5,542 nucleotides of DNA from an uncultured Saprospiraceae bacterium (GTDB lineage: Bacteria > Bacteroidota > Bacteroidia > Chitinophagales > Saprospiraceae): NCBI GenBank assembly GCA_937921525.1, contig CAKZUM010000619.1, positions 1 to 5,542 on the forward strand, in the 5' to 3' direction. The notes under the pieces were generated by a model. It made no database searches and had not been told where the DNA came from. It saw only the letters and a program-made list of their open reading frames with translations. Both the position numbers and the translations under genes were made by a program. Shown here piece after piece: positions 1 to 4,987 of this stretch (within the stretch, counting starts at the first letter, position 1; each line of letters begins with the position of its first letter).

Positions 1-522
1 AAGCGGGTATTTGGTATGGCAGGTATCTTGGATACAGCTCGTTACCGTGCATTCTTAGCAACAGAATTGAAGGTATCTCCAAAAGATATACAGGCAGTAT
101 TAATGGGTGGACATGGTGATACAATGGTACCACTTCCTAGATATACAACGGTATCTGGTATTCCTGTTTTGGAATTAATCGAAAAAGATAAGTTAAAGGC
201 GATTGTTGAAAGAACGAAGAAAGGAGGTGGAGAATTAGTGAAGTTAATGGGTACTTCTGCATGGTATGCACCAGGTGCAGCAGCTGCACAAATGGTAGAA
301 GCGATTATCAAAGACGAGAATCGTATTTTCCCTGTATGTGCTAAGTTGAATGGAGAGTATGGCTTGAAGGATATGTTCTTAGGCGTACCTGTTAAGTTAG
401 GTAAGAAAGGTATTCAAGAAGTATTAGAACTACAATTAAAAGCACCAGAAAAGAAATTATTGAAGAAATCTGCAGATCACGTACGTAAGGTGATGGATAC
501 ATTCAATAAGATGAAGGTATAA
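1..522 (+). CDS. mdh: Malate dehydrogenase, C-terminal part (5' end outside the window)
   Basis: This is the C-terminal 173 residues of an NAD-dependent malate dehydrogenase, the cytosolic TCA-cycle enzyme that interconverts malate and oxaloacetate. The frame is open from base 1 (K-R-V-F-G-M-A-G-I-L-D), so the ATG at 16 is an internal methionine and the real start lies to the left. Visible catalytic residues are the Asp/Arg pair in LDTARYR (D11 and R14 of the visible part) and the proton-acceptor His in GGHGDTMVP (H38). Their spacing matches D168, R171 and H195 of the lactate/malate dehydrogenase superfamily. SAWYAPGAAAAQMVEAI is typical of the LDH-like bacterial MDH group. The family is about 310 residues, so roughly the N-terminal Rossmann half is missing here. 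The C-terminus is intact and a strong terminator follows. Lactate dehydrogenase is the alternative, but the GMAGILD and GGHGDTMVPL context favours MDH. Confidence 0.95.
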   Translation, partial: KRVFGMAGILDTARYRAFLATELKVSPKDIQAVLMGGHGDTMVPLPRYTTVSGIPVLELIEKDKLKAIVERTKKGGGELVKLMGTSAWYAPGAAAAQMVEAIIKDENRIFPVCAKLNGEYGLKDMFLGVPVKLGKKGIQEVLELQLKAPEKKLLKKSADHVRKVMDTFNKMKV

Positions 523-604
523 TTATACTTCACTTTTGCTGTCACAATTTATACAATGGCCGAAACTTGCAAAGTACTGGCCAGTTCGAAGGAAAAGATA
601 ATAC

Positions 605-645
605 AAGAGTCTATTAGAATCCATTTTTCTAATAGACTCTTTTTT
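605..645 (+). terminator. Intrinsic terminator downstream of mdh
   Basis: A perfect inverted repeat (605-619 with 627-641, 15 bp, loop of 7 nt) runs straight into a T tract at 640-645. It begins 82 bp after the mdh stop codon and should end mdh transcription. The stem is AT-rich but long and has no mismatch. Confidence 0.88.
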
Positions 646-654
646 ATCCATATC

Positions 655-808
655 TTAGGGCAAACGAAAAGTCGTTTTTATAATATGTCTTAGTGGAAGA
701 AAGTTACAAACTTTCAAAATATTAGGTTGAAGTTACAAACTTCAACCATCGACCCAAACATTTTCCAATGAATTACATATTACGATTTTGACTTTTCGTT
801 TGCCCTAA
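655..808. mobile_element. MITE/REP-like palindromic element, 154 bp, non-coding
   Basis: The two ends, 655-673 and 790-808, are perfect 19-bp inverted repeats starting TTAGGGCAAACG. After a 7-nt unpaired stretch on each side, pairing resumes for 8 bp (681-688 with 775-782). Inside are two hairpins built on the same 13-nt core AAGTTACAAACTT: 699-715 (7-bp stem, ACA loop) and 725-747 (10-bp stem, ACA loop). A short TGGAA/TTCCA pairing (694-698 with 763-767) may close them. The flanks 646-654 (atccatatc) and 808-816 (atccatacc) match at 8 of 9 positions and could be a target-site duplication. There is no ORF, so movement would need a transposase supplied from elsewhere. It is inserted just after the mdh terminator. 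An alternative is a large structured RNA or a REP-type element acted on by an IS200/RAYT-type enzyme. The family is not identified. Confidence 0.72.
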
Positions 809-820
809 TCCATACCTTTA
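788..820 (+). promoter_or_regulatory. Possible promoter of the phosphatase gene
   Basis: TTG at 788-790 is followed after 22 bp by TACCTTTA (813-820), which matches the Bacteroidota -7 consensus TAnnTTTG at all but the last base. The start codon lies 29 bp further on. The proposed -33 TTG overlaps the right terminal repeat of the palindromic element, so the insertion may have supplied part of the promoter. The match is imperfect in an AT-rich region and could be chance. Confidence 0.3.
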
Positions 821-849
821 GAGAAATTGTTCAAAAATCACTATCTAAA

Positions 850-1299
850 ATGAAAATATTAATGGTATGCCTAGGAAATATTTGTCGCTCACCACTAGCA
901 GAAGGTATTTTAAAGGCAAAGCTTAAAGAAAAAAATCTAAACTGGCAGGTGGATTCTGCTGGAACCAGTAGCTGGCATATCAACTCTTTGCCAGATAGCA
1001 GATCAATAGCTATTGCGCAAAAAAATGGAATAGATATTACGGATCAACGAGCCCGACAATTTAAAACATCAGATTTAGAAGATTTTGATCTAATTCTTGC
1101 CATGGATGCAGATAATTACAATACGATTCTTGATAAAGCTTCCAAAGAACAAGCTTATAAAGTCAAAATGATTCTAAATTATAGTTATCCTAATGAAAAT
1201 CGCCGAGTACCAGACCCTTATTATAACGATGGCTTCGAACAAGTTTACCAATTATTAGATGCTGCATGCGATCAAATAATTAAATTTCATCATGCCTGA
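850..1299 (+). CDS. Low-molecular-weight protein-tyrosine phosphatase
   Basis: A 149-residue cytosolic phosphatase of the LMW-PTP family (PF01451), which hydrolyses phosphotyrosine through a cysteinyl-phosphate intermediate. The P-loop C-X5-R-S sits at residues 7-14 (CLGNICRS), with C7 as nucleophile and R13 binding phosphate. DSAGT (35-39) and W42 form the usual substrate-side loop. The general acid is D122 in PDPYY, and the two tyrosines after it are typical of the family. Length is normal and all catalytic residues are present, so it should be active. ATG 850 starts directly before the first beta strand (KILMVCLGN), as in homologues, and no Shine-Dalgarno is visible. In some bacteria such enzymes pair with a tyrosine kinase in polysaccharide export, but no kinase or export gene lies beside it, so its substrate cannot be named. 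Arsenate reductases share the fold, but the DPYY acid loop argues against that. Confidence 0.93.
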   Translation: MKILMVCLGNICRSPLAEGILKAKLKEKNLNWQVDSAGTSSWHINSLPDSRSIAIAQKNGIDITDQRARQFKTSDLEDFDLILAMDADNYNTILDKASKEQAYKVKMILNYSYPNENRRVPDPYYNDGFEQVYQLLDAACDQIIKFHHA

Positions 1300-1318
1300 A
1301 AAATAAATAAACTACAAA

Positions 1319-1350
1319 TAGGCTTCTTAATTTCAAAGGTCTTAAGCCTA
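1319..1350 (+). terminator. Weak hairpin after the phosphatase gene
   Basis: TAGGCTT (1319-1325) pairs with AAGCCTA (1344-1350). Alternatively TAGGC plus TTAA pair with a 3-nt bulge, giving an 11-nt loop. It lies 19 bp after the stop, where a terminator is expected, but no T tract follows on the plus strand, so termination here is doubtful. Confidence 0.25.
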
Positions 1351-1788
1351 CAATATATCAGATTTGCGAACCTGATTACACTTGTTACCTCCCTTCCTTG
1401 CTACATACTCTCCTACTATTTCTAAAATAAGTATTTAAAGTACATCTTGTTATTATCATAATATAGCTTTTTAGAAAATATATGTAATTCAAAAAAAAAC
1501 CTCCAACAATCTTTATAAGAATCTATAAATCAGCTAATTAAAATAAAGTCAAAAGCACCATTTTTGCATTATTAACATAAATTCCTTACTAAATTGTGTA
1601 CCCTATTACCAAAAGTTGTCGTCAAATAGTCGGCTGCGTACCTCCATATTTGCACTACTATATTAGTAGCATATCCATCACAAGAGATGAATACTTGCAT
1701 TTTATAATATTTTTTACTTGGAATCCCTTGTAAAATAAGGAAGAAGAAGAAAGAAAATAAAAAATTTATCTTTTACTTCCTTAATACA

Positions 1789-1830
1789 AAGTTGTACTAC
1801 TTTATTTACCTTTGCGGAAAGTACAAACTT
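1789..1830 (+). promoter_or_regulatory. Promoter of the sigma-factor operon with surrounding dyad
   Basis: TACCTTTG at 1807-1814 is a perfect match to the Bacteroidota -7 element TAnnTTTG and lies 24 bp before the TTG start of the sigma gene, giving a leader of roughly 20 nt. The only upstream TTG (1792-1794) is just 12 bp away, shorter than the usual spacing of about 17-23 bp, so the -33 contact is weak or absent. An interrupted inverted repeat, AAGTTGTACT (1789-1798) and AGTACAAACTT (1820-1830), with one extra base in the right arm, is centred almost exactly on the -7 box and may be an operator. The -7 match is seen directly; the operator role is inference. Confidence 0.55.
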
Positions 1831-1838
1831 AAAAAAAC

Positions 1839-2420
1839 TTGGAAAAGACACTGCATAGAACCAAAACTTCAGACGAAGAACTCATAGCAAAATATTTAGA
1901 GACGCAAGAATCTAGGTATTTTGACCAACTTTACTTGAAATACTCAAATAAGGTATTTAGTAAGTGTATCTCTTTACTAAAAAACGAAGCATTGGCTCAA
2001 GATGCTACCCAAGACATCTTTTTAAAGATTTTCTTGAATTTGGCCAAGTTTGGTGGAAAATCAAAATTTTCTACTTGGATATATTCGATTACTTACAACT
2101 ACTGTATTGATCTAATTAGAAAAGGTAAGAAGGAAAAGAATATTTTCTCTGAAGATATTGAAAAAGTGGCAGACGTTGCAGAAGAGGTACCTGATAGTGC
2201 AATATTAGAGATTGAGGTAAAGAAGTTAAAGATAATACTGGATAAAATTCCAATTGGAGATAAAGCGGTATTACTGATGAAATACCAAGATGATATGTCT
2301 ATCAAAGAGATAGCTGAAACTTTACTCAAATCTGAGAGTGCGATCAAAATGAAGATTAAGAGGGCTAAACACAAAGTCCAGAAGGTATACAAAGAAGTTT
2401 TTGCAGCTCGAGAGTTCTAG
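1839..2420 (+). CDS. ECF-family RNA polymerase sigma factor (sigma-70 family, RpoE-like)
   Basis: A 193-residue extracytoplasmic-function sigma factor that would direct RNA polymerase to a specific promoter set. Region 2 spans about residues 24-98: the core-binding 2.2 helix is at 53-65 (AQDATQDIFLKIF), and the 2.3/2.4 segment that melts and reads the -10 element is at 77-95 (FSTWIYSITYNYCIDLIRK). A charged linker (97-125) leads to region 4 (about 128-182), with the helix-turn-helix at 153-180 (MSIKEIAETLLKSESAIK). There is no sigma region 3, as expected for ECF factors. The start is TTG 1839: an in-frame TAA at 1830-1832 rules out anything further upstream, and the next in-frame ATG lies deep inside region 4. 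The next two genes follow in the same direction after gaps of 59 and 68 bp. Neither is a recognisable transmembrane anti-sigma factor, so how this sigma is controlled is open. Confidence 0.93.
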   Translation: MEKTLHRTKTSDEELIAKYLETQESRYFDQLYLKYSNKVFSKCISLLKNEALAQDATQDIFLKIFLNLAKFGGKSKFSTWIYSITYNYCIDLIRKGKKEKNIFSEDIEKVADVAEEVPDSAILEIEVKKLKIILDKIPIGDKAVLLMKYQDDMSIKEIAETLLKSESAIKMKIKRAKHKVQKVYKEVFAAREF

Positions 2421-2432
2421 AGAAAAATAAGA

Positions 2433-2458
2433 CCTAAGGCCATATATCTGTTCTTAGG
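2433..2458 (+). other. Intercistronic hairpin between sigma factor and small gene
   Basis: CCTAAG (2433-2438) and CTTAGG (2453-2458) can form a 6-bp stem with a 14-nt loop in the 59-bp gap. No T tract follows, so it is not an intrinsic terminator. It could affect mRNA processing or translation of the next gene, or be chance. Confidence 0.3.
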
Positions 2459-2479
2459 GACCTACAAAATATATTAGTT

Positions 2480-2743
2480 ATGAAAAATAATTTTCAAAGA
2501 CTGCAAGATGATGAAATAGGTCGAGTGCCAGACTTAAGTGGTACACAGCGTCAAGTAAGGCAACAAATTGAAGGTATGCAGACCATTGGCCAAGTGGTAG
2601 AGTTGTACTTAGCTAAAATTTTCGATGCTTTTGTGATGATGACTGGTGGAGAAGTAGCATCATCTAATAGAAAAAAAAGATCAGGCCCTCCCGGAAGCAT
2701 AAATGAAAATGATGCTCCCTCTGGTGGTCCATCAGCAGGATAA
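2480..2743 (+). CDS. Small uncharacterised protein in the sigma-factor operon
   Basis: An 87-residue protein I cannot assign to a named family. Residues 1-20 are polar and acidic (RLQDDEIGRVPDLSG). Residues 22-56 look like one or two helices, the first charged (TQRQVRQQIEGMQ) and the second amphipathic and moderately hydrophobic (TIGQVVELYLAKIFDAFVMM). The tail from 60 is disordered: a basic patch NRKKR (63-67) and then Gly/Pro/Ser-rich sequence. There is no signal peptide and no convincing transmembrane span; the 35-54 helix could lie on a membrane or bind a protein. The gene sits between an ECF sigma factor and an MscS-like gene on the same strand. A role as sigma partner or anti-sigma-like regulator is possible from position only; no anti-sigma motif such as ZAS H-x3-C-x2-C is present, and the protein contains no cysteine. 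ATG 2480 has no Shine-Dalgarno. Plausible coding use and operon position support a real gene. Confidence 0.78.
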   Translation: MKNNFQRLQDDEIGRVPDLSGTQRQVRQQIEGMQTIGQVVELYLAKIFDAFVMMTGGEVASSNRKKRSGPPGSINENDAPSGGPSAG

Positions 2744-2758
2744 AATAAAACCCTATTA

Positions 2759-2781
2759 GATTTCTGAATCATACAGAGATC
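2759..2781 (+). other. Intercistronic hairpin before the MscS-like gene
   Basis: GATTTCTG (2759-2766) and CAGAGATC (2774-2781) form an 8-bp stem in RNA with one G-U pair and a 7-nt loop, in the 68-bp gap. An A-rich rather than T-rich sequence follows, so it is not a standard terminator. It could be a processing or stability element. Confidence 0.35.
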
Positions 2782-2811
2782 AAATATTATAACAAAACCA
2801 ACTCTCATTAG

Positions 2812-3609
2812 ATGGGCGATTTATCATTAGAATTACTTAATAGAATAACCCAAGCAGCACCAAATATACTCTTTGCTTTCGTTATAGCCATTCTTGGATG
2901 GATGATTGCAAAGATCATTGCTAGAGTAGTAAGAAAAGTTCTTGAAAGCCTAAAAGTAGATAGCTTAGCGGATAAATTAAATGATATTGATGTTGTCCAA
3001 AAAGCAAATATTACGATCAAGCCTAGTACGGTAATTAGTAAAGTTGTTTATTATTTGGGACTTTTCATAGCCTTAATTACAGCAGCTGATGTCTTGCAAA
3101 TAGAATCTATCTCTAATTTAATGATAGATTTTATGAATTACTTACCGAGTCTATTCTCGGCAGTTATATTCTTTTTAGTTGGCTTATTGATAGCTGATTC
3201 TGTTAAGGGACTTTTGTTAACAACTTGTCAATCTTTGGGAATCCCATCAGCTAAGGCGATTGCATCAATTGTTTTCTATTTCTTGTTAATGATCGTTACA
3301 ATGAGTGCATTAGATCAAGCTAAAATTAGTACTGATTTAATTAATTCTAGTTTCTTAATCATCATATCTGGCATAGTAATTTCTTTTGCACTAGGCTACG
3401 GACTTGCCTCTAAAGAAATGATGGCCAATTTTTTAGCTTCATTTTATGTTAAAAATAAATTTGAAGCAGGAGATCAAATTACAGTAGAAGGTATTAAAGG
3501 ACAAATAGAAACAATGGATAACAAATCTTTTGTTTTAAAAACAGGTGATAGAAAAGTAGTATTTCCGCTTAGCAAACTAGCTCACGATAAGGTAGAAATA
3601 CATTCTTAA
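2812..3609 (+). CDS. Small MscS-like mechanosensitive channel family protein with duplicated TM-helix repeats
   Basis: A 265-residue inner-membrane protein with about five predicted transmembrane segments: roughly residues 15-38, 75-95, 110-131, 149-168 and 178-203. Two related stretches, 15-55 and 110-148, each have the pattern P-x-h-hydrophobic span-G-x-x-I-A-(K/D)-x-(I/V) followed by a helix ending L..L.(I/V), matching the 'conserved TM helix' repeat (PF05552). The last span and what follows (ISFALGYGLASKEMMANFLASFYVKNKFEAGDQITVEGIKGQIETM) correspond to the MscS pore helix, with its Gly/Ala spacing and conserved Asn, and to the start of the cytoplasmic beta domain. The beta domain is short and the C-terminal alpha/beta vestibule of MscS is missing. 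An in-frame TAG directly before ATG 2812 fixes the start. It is probably co-transcribed with the sigma factor and small gene. Whether it gates as a tension-activated channel cannot be told from sequence. Confidence 0.85.
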   Translation: MGDLSLELLNRITQAAPNILFAFVIAILGWMIAKIIARVVRKVLESLKVDSLADKLNDIDVVQKANITIKPSTVISKVVYYLGLFIALITAADVLQIESISNLMIDFMNYLPSLFSAVIFFLVGLLIADSVKGLLLTTCQSLGIPSAKAIASIVFYFLLMIVTMSALDQAKISTDLINSSFLIIISGIVISFALGYGLASKEMMANFLASFYVKNKFEAGDQITVEGIKGQIETMDNKSFVLKTGDRKVVFPLSKLAHDKVEIHS

Positions 3610-3764
3610 TGTATATTAGAAAATTACAAACACACAAAGGCCACCACTAGTTTATAGCATGATAATGAAATATTCATTTTGTATTTTATTATACTATATC
3701 CTACAAACATTACCATTTAATTATTAAAGGAAATAGCTTATTAAGCTCAATTATTTAATTACCC

Positions 3765-3805
3765 GTAGCAGCAATCGCTAGTCTTATGGCGTTGGATTGT
3801 TGTAC
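3765..3805. other. Structured segment in the intergenic region before the barrel gene
   Basis: In the 276-bp gap 3610-3885, which holds no gene I can recognise, this GC-richer stretch can fold into one long hairpin. GTA (3765-3767) pairs with TAC (3803-3805), CAGCAATC (3769-3776) with GATTGTTG (3795-3802, one G-U), and GC (3777-3778) with GC (3789-3790). There is a single-base bulge at 3768 and a 4-nt bulge at 3791-3794. No T tract follows, so it is not an obvious terminator for the channel gene. It may belong to the leader of the downstream gene, 81 bp before its start codon, or to a small RNA. The rest of the gap is AT-rich; a small palindrome is at 3735-3747. Confidence 0.4.
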
Positions 3806-3885
3806 TATATATGAAGTGTTTTAACTGATACTTCCCCTACTTTGTAGGAAATTTATAAAGCATTATTAAATTAAAAGTTTTAAAG

Positions 3886-4863
3886 ATGATTAAAAATTTG
3901 ACATTACTAGTTTTAGTATGTTTATCCGTAAACTTCCTTCAAGCACAAACTCTTGAAGAACTAAAAACTAAAAAAGCAGAAATCGAAGGAATGCAAGCAG
4001 CTAAGCAAGCAGAAATAGATGCATTTCAAGGAGAAATTGATGGCCTTAAGAAGGAGATAGAAGTTCTTTCTGGATGGCAGACTGGTTTAAACGGTTTAGT
4101 AGGGTTGAACATAGGTAGCTCTAATAACTGGGCGGCTAATGCTAACAGAAATAGTTCTTCTTCTAATTTAAACTTAGGTGTTAACGCATTTGCGAATAAC
4201 ATCAAAGAAAAAACTTTCTGGAGAAATAATCTTACGGCTAATGTTGCTTGGCAAGGGTTAGACAATGATACTAAAGACGATGCACAGGGATCTGATTTTC
4301 TAGGAGATAGAAACGCAGACGTATTAATTGGTACATCTCTTTGGGGTTACAGATTAAATCAAGACTTTGCAATTTCTGCAATGGGTGATTTTAACTCTTC
4401 TGTATTCAATTTCTTAAACCCAGGTTCTTTTGACGTAGGTGTTGGTGTTACTTGGACGCCTCATCAAATCCCTAATTTGGTATTTGTTATTCACCCTTTA
4501 ACTTACCACATTGGTTGGTCTGCTGGTGAAGCAAGCCAAAGTTTAAATGCAGTTGGTGCAAAAGTGAAAGGTACTTATACACACGAATTCCCAGGCGGTA
4601 TTGTTTGGTCTTCTAACTTAGGTGCATTCTTCCCATATGGTGACGGAACACTTTCTTTACCAGCAGAATTAAACGATGCGGGTATGGAGGTAGTTGCTGC
4701 AAGAGATGCTGGTGCATTTGAGTATACTTGGATTAACTCTATAAATATTGCTAACATCTGGAACGGTGTAGGTTTAGGCTTTACTTATGGTATCAGAAAA
4801 TCTGAAATTGAGTTTGATGGTCTTCAGAACTATAGTGCTTTGGGCTTAACATACGGTTTCTAA
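3886..4863 (+). CDS. DUF3078-like outer-membrane beta-barrel protein with N-terminal coiled coil
   Basis: A 325-residue secreted protein. Residues 1-20 are a Sec signal peptide (K3, hydrophobic 5-18) with cleavage after L-Q-A, leaving an N-terminal Gln, as is common in Bacteroidota. Residues 22-62 are a charged heptad-like coiled coil (EELKTKKAEIEGMQ...EIDGLKKEIEVL). From residue 64 on, the sequence alternates in the way of transmembrane beta strands, ends in a C-terminal Phe (LTYGF), and carries an SSSNLNLGVNAFANNIKEKTFWRNNLTANVAW segment plus GSFDVGVGVTWTPHQ and HPLTYHIGW blocks that resemble DUF3078 (PF11276), a Bacteroidota outer-membrane family of unknown function. The coiled coil presumably sits in the periplasm and may drive trimerisation or contact other envelope parts. 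The gene has its own strong terminator. ATG 3886 directly precedes the signal peptide. The barrel type is confident from the pattern; the DUF3078 label is from memory of the family and less certain. Confidence 0.82.
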   Translation: MIKNLTLLVLVCLSVNFLQAQTLEELKTKKAEIEGMQAAKQAEIDAFQGEIDGLKKEIEVLSGWQTGLNGLVGLNIGSSNNWAANANRNSSSSNLNLGVNAFANNIKEKTFWRNNLTANVAWQGLDNDTKDDAQGSDFLGDRNADVLIGTSLWGYRLNQDFAISAMGDFNSSVFNFLNPGSFDVGVGVTWTPHQIPNLVFVIHPLTYHIGWSAGEASQSLNAVGAKVKGTYTHEFPGGIVWSSNLGAFFPYGDGTLSLPAELNDAGMEVVAARDAGAFEYTWINSINIANIWNGVGLGFTYGIRKSEIEFDGLQNYSALGLTYGF

Positions 4864-4900
4864 GCAATTGCTTACTGATAGCAAACAAAATCAACATATA

Positions 4901-4938
4901 AAAAAGGCCTACTCTTTGTACAAAGGGTAGGCTTTTTT
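4901..4938. terminator. Bidirectional intrinsic terminator between convergent genes
   Basis: An 18-bp inverted repeat (4901-4918 with 4921-4938, two G-U pairs in the plus-strand RNA, effective GTAC tetraloop) contains GCCTACTCTTTG and its partner. It has an A tract on its left side and a T tract (4933-4938) on its right. On the plus strand it ends the barrel gene 37 bp after its stop; on the minus strand the A tract becomes a U run, so it can also end the lipoprotein transcript coming from the right. Confidence 0.9.
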
Positions 4939-4987
4939 CGTTTAGAATTTTACTCCATTTCGCCTCATCAGCTACCGTCGAACAATT

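Larger units (their letters stand above)
1300..1838. other. Gene-free stretch between phosphatase and sigma factor
   Basis: This 539-bp stretch is very AT-rich and I recognise no protein-coding or RNA gene in it on either strand. It contains a weak hairpin after the phosphatase gene (1319-1350), a small palindrome CTACTA-TAT-TAGTAG (1655-1669), a 21-nt pure purine run with GAA repeats (1737-1757), and the promoter of the sigma-factor operon at the right end. The length is unusual for this otherwise fairly dense window. It may hold upstream control sites, an undetected small RNA, or decayed sequence. Confidence 0.6.

Noticed and set aside
42..311. Open frame on the minus strand inside mdh
   Set aside because: It overlaps the well-supported mdh frame and its translation resembles no protein; a shadow of codon bias.
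576..585. Perfect 10-bp palindrome ACTGGCCAGT after mdh
   Set aside because: Short, single copy, and no known regulator site or second feature supports it; the real terminator is just downstream.
655..808. CRISPR array from the repeated AAGTTACAAACTT core
   Set aside because: Only two copies 29 bp apart, each itself a hairpin and enclosed in terminal inverted repeats; no spacers or cas genes.
1387..1392. ACCTCC resembling the 16S anti-Shine-Dalgarno core, suggesting an rRNA fragment
   Set aside because: The surrounding bases do not match the 16S 3' end, and six bases are expected by chance.
1645..1652. CATATTTG as a second -7 box for the sigma operon
   Set aside because: It differs from consensus in the first base and the nearest TTG (1616-1618) is 26 bp upstream; the perfect TACCTTTG at 1807 fits better.
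1822..1830. TACAAACTT shared between the sigma promoter and the hairpins of the palindromic element
   Set aside because: Only nine AT-rich bases in common and no further similarity; not enough to call a related element.
2099..2392. Open frame on the minus strand inside the sigma-factor gene
   Set aside because: Low-complexity Ile/Ser/Leu-rich translation antisense to a clear ECF sigma factor.
3735..3747. Palindrome AGCTTA-T-TAAGCT before the barrel gene
   Set aside because: One-base loop, AT-rich and isolated; no promoter or terminator context, so only mentioned within the intergenic description.
3836..3848. CCTAC-TTT-GTAGG hairpin in the barrel gene leader
   Set aside because: Five base pairs only and no T tract; too weak to call as a separate feature.
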